DNA of 39,514 bases from Mariprofundaceae bacterium (GCA_026994965.1 JALWPO010000329.1:1-39514); one strand, 5' to 3'. Positions 9,096 to 17,381 are shown, counted from the first letter of the stretch. Made by a program: numbers and translations. The notes: a model not told the origin generated them from the sequence alone.

Positions 9096-9956
9096 TCAAG
9101 TGTGTGGTTTTTGCATGGTCACCAGCATATCATGACCCTTATGAAACCAGCGAGCAGGTAGAGCCAAAAGCTCGCGTGCAATACGATTAAGGGTATATGC
9201 AAGGTTGCTGAGGTCTTTTTTCTCACCAAAATTAACCCGCTTGGTGGAGATGTTTTTTAATTCAAGTTGGCAATGCTGCGCAAGTTTACGCATGCTTTTA
9301 GGGGTAAAAAAACTGATATGACCGCCATGACCAGTAATATCAAAATATTCCCATCGCTTACCCAATTGTCGTACAGTCCACGAATCGGCATTGCCTGTAC
9401 CAATCAAGAAGATACCACCAGGTTTTAAGATACGCGCCACTTCTTTACTGATAGAAACAGGGTCAGTTAAGTGTTCAATGACTTCAAATAGAGTCACGAT
9501 ATCAAAATGATTATCAGGATATTTTGCATCCTGTAAAAAGCCTGTGAAGACCTGTACATTGGGGATAGTTGCTGCAGTTTTAGCTGCTTGCTTGGCAGGC
9601 TCAACACCATGGGTATCAAAGCCACATCTTTGCGCAACTTGTAAAAGCGCCCCACTGGAGCACCCAACATCAAGATAACGAGGTTTTTCGATGGGATAAG
9701 GCAGTTGTTGTTGCGCATGTCGAAGTATATTGGTCATTCGTGTGCTATAGCGTTTATCCAAACTTCCTTGGGGCACAGTGCCTACAGGGTTATCAAATTC
9801 TTGCATGGATTCATCATACCAAGCTTGTGTGCAACTGCTTAATAATTGTCCGCAAGATGGGCAGCGATAAAGCTTACCTTCAGGTAGTTCAATATCGGTT
9901 TGTTCTAAAGCTGTTGTGCATTGCAATGGGCAATGTTCAAATAAAGAAAGGTTCAT
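9096..9956 (-). CDS. class I SAM-dependent methyltransferase with N-terminal zinc ribbon
   Basis: 286 aa. An N-terminal CX3C (C9, C13) and CX2C (C32, C35; YRCPSCG) form a predicted zinc ribbon. A class I methyltransferase domain follows, with YLDVGCSSGALLQVA as motif I, HGVEPAK as the acidic strand-2 end, FDIVTLFEVIEHL as the IV-like segment and ILKPGGIFLIGTGN as the post-motif. This Methyltransf_23-type architecture occurs in polysaccharide and glycolipid clusters. It sits between the ICMT-like gene (39 nt upstream) and the GT2 gene (3 nt downstream). A sugar or lipid methylation role is inferred from context only. Confidence 0.85.
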   Translation of the reverse strand: MNLSLFEHCPLQCTTALEQTDIELPEGKLYRCPSCGQLLSSCTQAWYDESMQEFDNPVGTVPQGSLDKRYSTRMTNILRHAQQQLPYPIEKPRYLDVGCSSGALLQVAQRCGFDTHGVEPAKQAAKTAATIPNVQVFTGFLQDAKYPDNHFDIVTLFEVIEHLTDPVSISKEVARILKPGGIFLIGTGNADSWTVRQLGKRWEYFDITGHGGHISFFTPKSMRKLAQHCQLELKNISTKRVNFGEKKDLSNLAYTLNRIARELLALPARWFHKGHDMLVTMQKPHT

Positions 9957-9995
9957 CGTGGCAAGCCTAGTACCATAAGTAGAATAAGTTAACTT

Positions 9996-10556
9996 TTATG
10001 ATGCGGAATAAAGGATATAAACACCAATGAAAAGCAAAATACCAAGCAGCATGGCAAGCGCGTTTTTTTGCTCACGGTGTTTGGCAACCAAAGCCCAAGA
10101 GAATTGACCCTGTGCAGGGTAGTTTGTCCATTTTGGCCAAAACATGGGCACAACAGCCGCCCACTTATCAAATTCTTCACCAAAAATCGGTGCGATAAAT
10201 TCGGCTTCGCTGCGCATAGTGGCTCGATAAATAATGGTGAATGAGATGATACCAAACATCGCTGCCCAAGGGTTTGCTGCCATGATACAAAAACCAACAA
10301 AAATCATACCGTTGAAAAAATAGAGTGGGTTACGGGTAAAACGATAAGGGCCTGCCGTAGCAAGCTTGGCGTTTTTATCGATATAGCCTGATGACCAAGT
10401 GCGTCCCATCTCTCCTAAAATAATAATCAAAGCCCCTATGGTTAGGGAAAGTTTGGTTGGATTTGCCAGTAGTAGCAAAAGAATAAAGGCTGGTGCTGTG
10501 GCAGTTTTTCGATGGTCAAGACACCATGCTTCAAGTTTTGTATACGTTGTGCTCAC
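9996..10556 (-). CDS. isoprenylcysteine carboxyl methyltransferase (ICMT)-like integral membrane methyltransferase
   Basis: 186 aa polytopic protein. The C-terminal half carries the ICMT/PEMT signature: GPYRFTRNPLYFFNGMI (about residues 89-105), then EAEFIAPIFGEEFDKWAAVVPMFWP. These enzymes bind SAM at the membrane face and methylate lipidic or membrane-embedded substrates; bacterial members mostly have unknown substrates because bacteria lack prenylated C-terminal cysteines. The start is a GTG at 10556 that overlaps the TGA of the DUF3108 gene (GTGA), implying coupled translation. Placement in the LPS core operon suggests an envelope lipid or undecaprenyl-linked substrate, which is inference. 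Confidence 0.8.
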   Translation of the reverse strand: MSTTYTKLEAWCLDHRKTATAPAFILLLLLANPTKLSLTIGALIIILGEMGRTWSSGYIDKNAKLATAGPYRFTRNPLYFFNGMIFVGFCIMAANPWAAMFGIISFTIIYRATMRSEAEFIAPIFGEEFDKWAAVVPMFWPKWTNYPAQGQFSWALVAKHREQKNALAMLLGILLFIGVYILYSAS

Positions 10557-11287
10557 TTTGGCTCCTTGTAATCGACGAGAGTCGCAACGATATGTCCAAT
10601 TTTAATTTTTGCGACAAGTTTAATTGGAATATGGCGCTCATCATTGGTCATCCATATTTTCATCTTGCCTTTACTGGAGAATACGCCTGCTGTTTTTAAC
10701 TTGGGTTCGACAAGAATACAATCGACATATTCACCCCATGGTGTATGTAGTTTCTTGGTTTTCTTGTCCACATGAACAACCACTTCATAGGTTTTTCGGG
10801 AATCAAATACAGGGATACTTAGCGTTTGACCAGCTTCTAAAGGCTGATTACGCACAAGAAAAAAGGCATCCATTACATTGAGATGACCAGCTTTGACCTT
10901 ATATGTATCTGTTTTGTTATTTTGCGTATAAAATACTTGATCATGCTGCCAATCAAAGCGTGTTTTTTTAACCGCATGGTATTTTCGTTCATGTTGCTCC
11001 AAATCAAAGTTTGTGCTTTGCATATGATTGTCGATGCATATACCTTGGGATGTGATGGTATCTCGAACTTTCTTAAAGATATCAAGGATTTTATTGGTGC
11101 GAGCAAAGGTTTGAATGGTGTATTTATTTTGTTCTGGGGTGCTAACATGCATAGTCGCTCTGCCCGCATTGATAAATTCCCAACCCACACTGAAGGTTAA
11201 CGACTCTCCAGCATAAGGCATGCAATCTTGGGCATATATATTTGCTGGCATACATAATAATAAAACAAATAAATAGATATTTTTCAT
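10553..11287 (-). CDS. DUF3108 domain-containing exported protein
   Basis: 244 aa with a clear signal peptide (MKNIYLFVLLLCMPANIYAQ, cleavage after the AQ near residue 20). The mature part is beta-rich and matches the DUF3108 pattern: YAGESLTFSVGWEFINAGRATM at the start, VRDTITSQGICIDNHM, FDSRKTYEVVVHV and the C-terminal KGKMKIWMTNDERHIPIKLVAKIKIGHI. The function of the family is not established; members are probably periplasmic or outer-membrane associated. ATG 11287 gives an ATGA overlap with waaC, which fixes the start; an ATG at 11305 would add six residues before the signal peptide. Conserved linkage to core-heptose genes suggests an envelope role. Confidence 0.84.
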   Translation of the reverse strand: MKNIYLFVLLLCMPANIYAQDCMPYAGESLTFSVGWEFINAGRATMHVSTPEQNKYTIQTFARTNKILDIFKKVRDTITSQGICIDNHMQSTNFDLEQHERKYHAVKKTRFDWQHDQVFYTQNNKTDTYKVKAGHLNVMDAFFLVRNQPLEAGQTLSIPVFDSRKTYEVVVHVDKKTKKLHTPWGEYVDCILVEPKLKTAGVFSSKGKMKIWMTNDERHIPIKLVAKIKIGHIVATLVDYKEPK

Positions 11288-12303
11288 TGTTTTGTCTCCT
11301 GCCAAGCATGATAGATGGTTTGGGTATGAAATGATGGCATACAGATAAATTCATCACACTCCCGCTTGAAACATGGATGACATGACACATTTGGAATCAT
11401 ATGTTTGTGCTCATCTCCCAATGCACCCATACGCCAAGGCGCAGTCGCTCCCCATAGCGTTAGGGTTGCGCAACCTGATGCGGCAGCAAGATGAGTGACA
11501 CCTGTATCTTGCCCGATATAACATGATGCTTTTTGTAATAAACCTACAAGTGTAGGTAAGTTAAAACATTGATGGGCTAAGATGATATGAGGGTTATTTT
11601 GCGCTACAAATGCTGCACGTTTGTATTCTTCTGGTGTGCCCCACAACACCAATACTTTTTGTTCAGCACTTATGATGTTTGCGAACTCCCGCCATTGCAT
11701 ATCTGATAACCGCTTGGTGGCATAGCTACCACCAATATGAATGACGGAAAATGGTGGTTGTATATCAAGGGTGAGAAGGGCTTGATTGCCCTGTTCAATC
11801 ATTGGTTTTGTGACGATGATATTGGGAGCGATATATGGGTATGCAGTGTCATGATTTGGCTCAAATGCGTTAGCAATGATGCGACGATATAGCTGAACCA
11901 CATGGGTTTCATTGGGGTGAAATTTCACCGGGTTTACAAACCAACGATTTGGCCATTCGGGGCTTTGTGCATCATCAAAGCCAAACACCGTACATGCACG
12001 CTTGGCACTTGCCCAAGCCATAATGCCTGATTTGATAAGCCCTTGCAGATCAAAAACAAGGTCAAAGTTTTCATTGCGTAGTGTTTGAATCATGTGCCAA
12101 GCATGGCGGATACGTTTATCCCCCTTCAATGCAATTTTATGCACCTTGACCTGTGGTGGAAAAATATCTGTAACAAATGCGAAGCGCTGGTCAACCAGCC
12201 AATGCACCTCGGTTATTTCAGGGTGTGAAAGCAAATCATCTAAAGCGGGAAGCGCATGAATAATATCGCCAAAGGCGGATAGTTTTACAATAAGAGCTTT
12301 CAA
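11284..12303 (-). CDS. waaC: heptosyltransferase I-like family 9 glycosyltransferase
   Basis: GT-B enzyme of family 9 that in this pathway adds L-glycero-D-manno-heptose to Kdo2-lipid A at the inner membrane. The N-terminus ALIVKLSAFGDIIHALPALDDL matches the WaaC pattern and QDTGVTHLAAASG is the C-terminal donor-site block. I place the start at a TTG (12303) that overlaps the waaF stop as TTGA. This puts methionine exactly where WaaC proteins start, and a GGAG lies 11 nt upstream. An in-frame ATG at 12324 would add seven residues and overlap waaF by 25 nt. WaaC rather than another GT9 member is inferred from the N-terminus and pairing with waaF. Confidence 0.85.
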   Translation of the reverse strand: MKALIVKLSAFGDIIHALPALDDLLSHPEITEVHWLVDQRFAFVTDIFPPQVKVHKIALKGDKRIRHAWHMIQTLRNENFDLVFDLQGLIKSGIMAWASAKRACTVFGFDDAQSPEWPNRWFVNPVKFHPNETHVVQLYRRIIANAFEPNHDTAYPYIAPNIIVTKPMIEQGNQALLTLDIQPPFSVIHIGGSYATKRLSDMQWREFANIISAEQKVLVLWGTPEEYKRAAFVAQNNPHIILAHQCFNLPTLVGLLQKASCYIGQDTGVTHLAAASGCATLTLWGATAPWRMGALGDEHKHMIPNVSCHPCFKRECDEFICMPSFHTQTIYHAWQETKQ

Positions 12304-13262
12304 ACTTGCAACAACTCCAGACATGCATCACGTACCATTTCAGGTAAGATATTTCCCATGCATGGCTGTCCAGCGATATGGCATTCGCGTTTTAAGCAAG
12401 GGCTGCATGGTGCTGGCTTATACAATAAGGATATATGTTTGCCTGATGGTGCAGTACGGCTGGGATCCGTCGCACCAAAAATACCAACCGTGGGTTTGCC
12501 TAACCCAGCCGATACATGCATTAATCCAGAATCATTGCAGAGCGTTAATTTGCTGCTGGCAATCAATTGTAAGGCTTGTTGAAGCGTTGTTTCTCCAGAT
12601 GCATTCCATGATTTTCCTGTGACTTTTTGCAAACATTGATTGCCAATATCTCGCTCTTCTGGTGTGCCTAAAATAACAATCTGCCAACCAGCATCTGAGA
12701 GCCATTTCAGAATGTATGCATAGGCTTGGGTCGGATAACGTTTGGCACCACCAAATTGTGCGCCGGGTGCGATACAAATGGCATATTCAGGGTCAATATG
12801 TTTTTCTTTCAGCAAAGCATATCCTGCTTGAATATCATCTGAATGCGCGTGCAATTGCACTTGTCTTTCTTGCACAGGAATACCTGCTTGGCTCACCAAA
12901 TCGAGGAAATAATCGCGGTGATGCTCAACTTTCATGTCCAGTTGAGGTGTGTATGCATGGGTGAGCAATAGCGAACGCCCATCATGTTTAAACCCATGAC
13001 GTTCTTGGCTGTCTGAACGAAAGGCTTGCCATGCCGCATGTAGGCTGTTGCGAAACAAGAAGACTTGTTTGTGCTTGCTTGTGTTTGCTTCAAAACTTGC
13101 TTGCTCAAGGTTTAGAAAAGGTATCAAGTCTTTCAACCAAGGTTGACCAGAGAGCACAATGTGTTGCTCAGGAAAGTGTTGGGCTATGGCACGCATGGCA
13201 GGTTGCGCCATGATTACATCACCCAGCCAATTGGGCGCTAAAATACCAATAGAATCCGTCAT
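12300..13262 (-). CDS. waaF: lipopolysaccharide heptosyltransferase II
   Basis: 320 aa GT9 enzyme that adds the second heptose of the LPS inner core from ADP-heptose. ILAPNWLGDVIMAQPAMRAI is the typical WaaF N-terminus. The middle contains ICIAPGAQFGGAKRYP, and the C-terminal donor-binding block reads LCNDSGLMHVSAGLGKPTVGIFGATDPSRTAP; all are hallmark WaaF segments. A downstream CSPCLKRECHIAGQPCMGNI cysteine-rich stretch is also usual. ATG 13262 overlaps the upstream methyltransferase stop by four bases (ATGA); an ATG at 13283 is possible but less likely. It is followed by waaC through a TTGA overlap. Confidence 0.94.
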   Translation of the reverse strand: MTDSIGILAPNWLGDVIMAQPAMRAIAQHFPEQHIVLSGQPWLKDLIPFLNLEQASFEANTSKHKQVFLFRNSLHAAWQAFRSDSQERHGFKHDGRSLLLTHAYTPQLDMKVEHHRDYFLDLVSQAGIPVQERQVQLHAHSDDIQAGYALLKEKHIDPEYAICIAPGAQFGGAKRYPTQAYAYILKWLSDAGWQIVILGTPEERDIGNQCLQKVTGKSWNASGETTLQQALQLIASSKLTLCNDSGLMHVSAGLGKPTVGIFGATDPSRTAPSGKHISLLYKPAPCSPCLKRECHIAGQPCMGNILPEMVRDACLELLQV

Positions 13263-13942
13263 GTGTTGGTCAGTGGCGTGCAAACGTATAAGCGTTCTTT
13301 TTTTAAACTTAATGTGTGTGTAGCAGGTAACACATAGCTTTTTTCAATGTTGAAATGGCGTTGAAGTGAGTTTTCAATGCCGCGTTGTGTATAGCAATAT
13401 AAGCGATCTTTTAATGTCCATTGCGGGAAAATCTTAGCTGTAAAATAATGCAATTGAGCAAAGGGAACAGGCCATGTATTGGCACTCAAAACAAGTTTGC
13501 CGTTGGGTTTAAGTAAGCGTTCTATTTCATGCAATAGTAGTTCTGGATTTTGCACGTGACTGATGGTTTTAAGGCACAGTATAAAATCGTAAGATTGATC
13601 GGGCATATTGATTTGCTCTGCCATGCCTGTGATAAATGTACCTTTGGGTAAACTCCCTGGCCAAAGGCGACGGAAATCATCCAATAATGGGTCTAGGAAT
13701 GTTTTATGACCATGAGGTATAAACTGGGATACACATGCAGGGCCACAACCGATTTCAAGTATTTCTGCATCATCTTTTATATCTGATGTCTCTTGATTGA
13801 TGAATGTGCCGTAGCGTTGCAGCGCTTGATTTGCCAAATCGCTGATATCCATATGACGCTTTTTTTCGGTCGCAAAAAGATGAAGCTCGACTTTTTGCGC
13901 ACTACTCCAGCGCTGTTTGCTAAACGCCTTATGGTGTGCCAT
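13259..13942 (-). CDS. class I SAM-dependent methyltransferase
   Basis: 227 aa methyltransferase with motif I ILEIGCGPACVSQFI, the acidic FLDPLLDDF at the end of strand 2, the YDFILCLKTISHV segment and LLKPNGKLVLSANTWPV as post-motif. It lies between the lipid A acyltransferase and waaF and overlaps both, so it is part of the core operon. The start is uncertain: ATG 13942 has an AGG six bases upstream and overlaps the previous gene by 14 nt, while ATG 13969 would add nine residues and overlap by 41 nt. The target is unknown; its place between lipid A acylation and heptose addition hints at an inner-core or lipid A substrate. Confidence 0.82.
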   Translation of the reverse strand: MAHHKAFSKQRWSSAQKVELHLFATEKKRHMDISDLANQALQRYGTFINQETSDIKDDAEILEIGCGPACVSQFIPHGHKTFLDPLLDDFRRLWPGSLPKGTFITGMAEQINMPDQSYDFILCLKTISHVQNPELLLHEIERLLKPNGKLVLSANTWPVPFAQLHYFTAKIFPQWTLKDRLYCYTQRGIENSLQRHFNIEKSYVLPATHTLSLKKERLYVCTPLTNT

Positions 13943-14840
13943 GTACAACCTGTGTGAGAGCTTCTTCATTTTCTAAAATTAACCACCTTCGATGCAACCA
14001 TAACCATAATTCAGGTCGTGCATGTATGATGGGGGCAAAACTATCAGCAATGGCTTGCATGATATGAAAATAATCTGTTTGTTTATGCGTTGAAGTATGA
14101 GGCAAAGGGATGCTCCAAAAGCGTAGCGTAAAATCAAAGGTTCTACCTTTGCGCTCTAATGCCACACCGACTACTGGTGTTTGTTGGCGGCGAATAAAGG
14201 CTGCAGGCATGGTGGTGGAGTTTGCCATATGCCCTAGAAATGGAATAGGTGTACCTTGGCTCATATGCTGATCAATCATCACGGCAACAGATGTACCTTG
14301 TTTCAGTGCTTTGGGTAGCCAGCGCAAGCCCGCATTGCGTGAAATCATATGAGCGCCGAAGCGCTCACGTCGTTTTTTAAGGTATGTTTCTAAAATATCA
14401 TTGTGCATGGGTCTGTAAATGATAGTGGAATCATAACCCAGCGTGGAAAACATCAATGCGCCAAATTCCCAATTGCTATGATGCGCAGCAGCAATAAACA
14501 CGCCTTCCTTTTTTTGCATAGCTTCGTGAAAAACAGCCTCATTTTCAATGTTTACACGCGATAATAAGAAATCTTTGGAGCGTAAAAATACGTGGGGAAG
14601 CTCAAAAACAGTACGCCCTAATTCAGCAAAAGACTCACGAGATTTGCTTGCTCGCCATGCTCTGGTTTGATGAGGATATATACGGGCTATATTATTGATA
14701 GCAATTCGGCGGTGGCGTTGAAGTATATAAAACAAGGTGCGACCAATGCCTGCACCTAATGCACCTGCCAAACGAACAGGCAAACAGCGAATCAACCAAA
14801 ATAAAGTTTTTACCCATATAGCAGTGATATATTGCATCAT
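13929..14840 (-). CDS. late lipid A acyltransferase (LpxL/HtrB family)
   Basis: 303 aa inner-membrane acyltransferase of the lysophospholipid acyltransferase superfamily. LpxL-type enzymes add a secondary acyl chain to Kdo2-lipid IVA. The N-terminal hydrophobic helix (about residues 7-40) anchors the protein. The catalytic HX4E motif appears as HHSNWE (near residue 119), followed by IYRPMHNDILETYLKKRRERFG and MIDQHMSQGTPIPFLGH, which are typical of LpxL/LpxM. The first of two adjacent ATGs (14840) is used. It sits two bases after the Trm112-like gene. LpxL and LpxM cannot be separated by eye; only one such gene is in the window. Confidence 0.91.
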   Translation of the reverse strand: MMQYITAIWVKTLFWLIRCLPVRLAGALGAGIGRTLFYILQRHRRIAINNIARIYPHQTRAWRASKSRESFAELGRTVFELPHVFLRSKDFLLSRVNIENEAVFHEAMQKKEGVFIAAAHHSNWEFGALMFSTLGYDSTIIYRPMHNDILETYLKKRRERFGAHMISRNAGLRWLPKALKQGTSVAVMIDQHMSQGTPIPFLGHMANSTTMPAAFIRRQQTPVVGVALERKGRTFDFTLRFWSIPLPHTSTHKQTDYFHIMQAIADSFAPIIHARPELWLWLHRRWLILENEEALTQVVHGTP

Positions 14841-14842
14841 AG

Positions 14843-15016
14843 TTATGTGTTGGTTAGCGATGTTGCCTCATCAATTAACATGACTGGAATATCATCCCGA
14901 ATAGGGTATTCCAACTGGCAGCTATTGCAGACCAACCCTGTTTTATCATCATTGTATTGCACACTCTTTTTGCATTTTGGGCAGGCTAAAATATCTAATA
15001 AGGCTTGATCAATCAT
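14843..15016 (-). CDS. Trm112/YcaR-like small zinc-ribbon protein
   Basis: 57 aa protein of the Trm112 family. DILACPKCKK and VCNSCQLEYPIRDDIPVML give CX2C...CX2C zinc ligands followed by the conserved YPI-DGIP-ML-like tail. In eukaryotes and archaea Trm112 activates several methyltransferases; in proteobacteria the homologue (YcaR) usually sits beside lpxK and kdsB and its function is poorly defined. The ATG at 15016 gives the usual family N-terminus (MIDQALLDILACP); the frame is open further upstream but that part is unlike the family. It lies 34 nt after lpxK and 2 nt before the acyltransferase gene, inside an operon with several methyltransferases. Confidence 0.92.
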   Translation of the reverse strand: MIDQALLDILACPKCKKSVQYNDDKTGLVCNSCQLEYPIRDDIPVMLIDEATSLTNT

Positions 15017-15050
15017 AAAAAAAGTCTCCAGCGGTACGAATGTGCCAAGC

Positions 15051-16058
15051 TTAACATTGCTGGTCGGGCTTACCAACAGGCAAAGCATTTAAAACCGTCT
15101 CAATGAGCCCATCCTCGGCTTTAAAGTCTTGTTCCAGCACCCATAATGGTTGATAAGATGGCCATAACTCTTTGATTTTTACCGCATCTTTTGCGGTGGT
15201 AACCATAGGTTGTTTGAGCTTAAGAAACATTTGAATGTCTTTTTTTGAAAAAATATAATGATCAGGAAAAGTATAGCTGTGGACAACTTCAATGCCTGAT
15301 TCTTCTAGGCTTTGGATAAAGCGTTCTGGCCTTGCAATAGCAGTAACTGCAATCATCTGTGTTGGGGGCGTATGGTTGGAGGTTGTCCAATTGCGTAGTG
15401 GCAAGGGCACTGGCATCCAATGCCATTCTTTCTGCTGGGTTATATTCACTGAGGCGAAGCTTCCTGTACGCACAACCATATCCGCGCGTTTCAATCCATC
15501 TTTACTTTCTCTTAGAGGGCCAGCAGGCAGCATATATCCATTGCCAATGCCTTCAGCAGGAATTAACACAATATCAAGGCAACGCTCAAGTTGTCGATAC
15601 TGGAATCCATCATCCAATACCATGATATTACCTAAATCTTTTGCCATGTGTGATGCAGCCACACGATCTTTGCCTGCAATCACAGGGCATAAATTGGCTT
15701 GAAATAAAAGCAAGGCTTCATCACCGACATCCTGGGATAAACTATCGGCATGAAGCAGTACGGGCGAAGGGCTTTTTCCGCCATCGCCACGGCATAGAAT
15801 CACAGGTTTCCAACCTTGTTCTTGAAGTGCGTTCACTAGCCAAAGTACGAACGGGGTTTTTCCGCTACCGCCGACTGTGATATTGCCGATAGAAATCAAA
15901 GGTAAGGGTGGATGCACTTTGTTCTGGAGGCGTTTGTTTTGCTCCCATCTGCTGATGCTTTTGTAAACAGGCTCAAATAAACGCAAAAGCAGAGGTGGTG
16001 TTTCTTTGCTCCACCAGATGCGTTCGATGGCATGATAAAATGAATGCATTAATCGCAT
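15051..16058 (-). CDS. lpxK: tetraacyldisaccharide 4'-kinase
   Basis: 335 aa inner-membrane kinase that phosphorylates the 4' position of the lipid A disaccharide, giving lipid IVA. The P-loop GNITVGGSGKTP is at residues 58-69, and MVLDDGFQYRQLERCLDIVLI carries the DDGFQ catalytic block. The N-terminal amphipathic stretch (FYHAIERIWW) is typical and the length is normal for LpxK. ATG 16058 overlaps the waaA stop by 10 nt; ATG 16049 (three residues shorter) is an alternative, and neither has a clear ribosome binding site, consistent with coupling to waaA translation. Confidence 0.96.
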   Translation of the reverse strand: MRLMHSFYHAIERIWWSKETPPLLLRLFEPVYKSISRWEQNKRLQNKVHPPLPLISIGNITVGGSGKTPFVLWLVNALQEQGWKPVILCRGDGGKSPSPVLLHADSLSQDVGDEALLLFQANLCPVIAGKDRVAASHMAKDLGNIMVLDDGFQYRQLERCLDIVLIPAEGIGNGYMLPAGPLRESKDGLKRADMVVRTGSFASVNITQQKEWHWMPVPLPLRNWTTSNHTPPTQMIAVTAIARPERFIQSLEESGIEVVHSYTFPDHYIFSKKDIQMFLKLKQPMVTTAKDAVKIKELWPSYQPLWVLEQDFKAEDGLIETVLNALPVGKPDQQC

Positions 16059-17269
16059 GTTGATGGGGGGAGGTAAGGCTTAATATATTGTAGTACGTTG
16101 GTTAAAGCCTGAGACTTATCTTGCATATACAAAGCGGCATTTTTATGCAGCTCTTGTAAATCTTCAGGGTGCTGTAAGAAGCGCGTGATACATGTTTCAA
16201 GCTCATGGTCAGATTGAGCCACTACGGCAACATGATGTTTTTGCATGTGTTGCATAATTTCCTTGAAATTTTGTGTGTGTGCACCAGTGATGACACCACG
16301 CCCACAAATAGCTGCTTCAATAGGATTATGCCCGCCAATATTAACAAGACTACCACCAATAAAAGCAATATCGGCAATAGCATAGAGCGATTGCAATATG
16401 CCCATAGCATCAATCAAAATGACATCACTGTTGGGTATAATGTCCGTATTGCTCCAACGCGATAGGTGTAAGCCTTGTTTTTGAATTAACTCTGCTACCA
16501 AGTTAAAACGCTCGGGATGCCTAGGTACAATCAATGTGAGCAAGTCAGGTCGAACTTGATGCCATTTTGCCCGCATTTCTAAAAGGCGAGATTCCTCATC
16601 ATGATGCGTGCTTGCCAGCAGAAGAATGGGGCGAAGCAGACTAGGGTCAAGGCGTTTACGCAAGGATTCAGCATCCACTTTTGGTGGTGAAACAGCATAT
16701 TTTAAATTGCCAGCAACATGTATGCGTTCAGGGGCTATGCCCATCGCTTGCAGACGTTCTGCATCTTGCACGCTTTGAGGTAAAAAAAGTTGGATAGGTG
16801 ATAGCCATCGTTGCCATAATATTCGGCTGGCATGGTATTTAGGAAATGAGCGGTCAGAAATACGGGTATTGATACCCACGACAGCTACACCCTCTTGCTT
16901 GCATGCTTTTAACATACCTGGCCAAAATTCTGTTTCTGCAAGTAGCAACAAGGAAGGCTGCAACTTGTGAACAAAGCGACGCATTAATGTTGGTAAATCC
17001 CATGGTAGATAAGAAATAGAAGCAATATTTGATAAATGTTTTTGAGCATGTTGCATGCCTGTATGGGTAATCACAGTAATATGAAGCGGGTAACCTTGTT
17101 GATGCAAAGCAAAGGCAAGGGGAAGAATGGAAGCCACCTCGCCAAAGGAGCAAGCATGTATCCATATGCAATCAGGCTTGGGTTGAGGCAAATCAAGGAG
17201 AAGATGTTGTCTCCACTTTTGTGGCGTATCATTACATGTGGATAAACTTTGGTTATCGCTGTTGGGCAT
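16049..17269 (-). CDS. waaA: 3-deoxy-D-manno-octulosonic acid (Kdo) transferase, lacking the usual N-terminal anchor
   Basis: GT30 GT-B enzyme that transfers Kdo from CMP-Kdo to lipid IVA. The catalytic-base glutamate is in IWIHACSFGEVASILPL. LLLAETEFWPGML, ASTHHDEESRLL, IVPRHPERF and the donor-site FIGGSLVNIGGHNPIEAA are all family hallmarks. At 406 aa it is shorter than E. coli WaaA because only about 33 mostly hydrophilic residues precede the catalytic domain, instead of about 50 including a membrane helix. The frame upstream of the ATG closes at a TAG 36 bases away with no better start. It is the first gene of the minus-strand operon and is divergent from the cNMP-fold gene, so the promoter should lie in 17270-17400. 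Confidence 0.92.
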   Translation of the reverse strand: MPNSDNQSLSTCNDTPQKWRQHLLLDLPQPKPDCIWIHACSFGEVASILPLAFALHQQGYPLHITVITHTGMQHAQKHLSNIASISYLPWDLPTLMRRFVHKLQPSLLLLAETEFWPGMLKACKQEGVAVVGINTRISDRSFPKYHASRILWQRWLSPIQLFLPQSVQDAERLQAMGIAPERIHVAGNLKYAVSPPKVDAESLRKRLDPSLLRPILLLASTHHDEESRLLEMRAKWHQVRPDLLTLIVPRHPERFNLVAELIQKQGLHLSRWSNTDIIPNSDVILIDAMGILQSLYAIADIAFIGGSLVNIGGHNPIEAAICGRGVITGAHTQNFKEIMQHMQKHHVAVVAQSDHELETCITRFLQHPEDLQELHKNAALYMQDKSQALTNVLQYIKPYLPPSTCD

Positions 17270-17381
17270 GTTGCCAATTTCAACAAAATCTAAGCGTATC
17301 GTCTATGGTATTTATCAATAAGTATGTTATTAAGCGTTTATAGGCTTGCAAGTGAGTTGTATATACGTTTGTATTTGCTGC

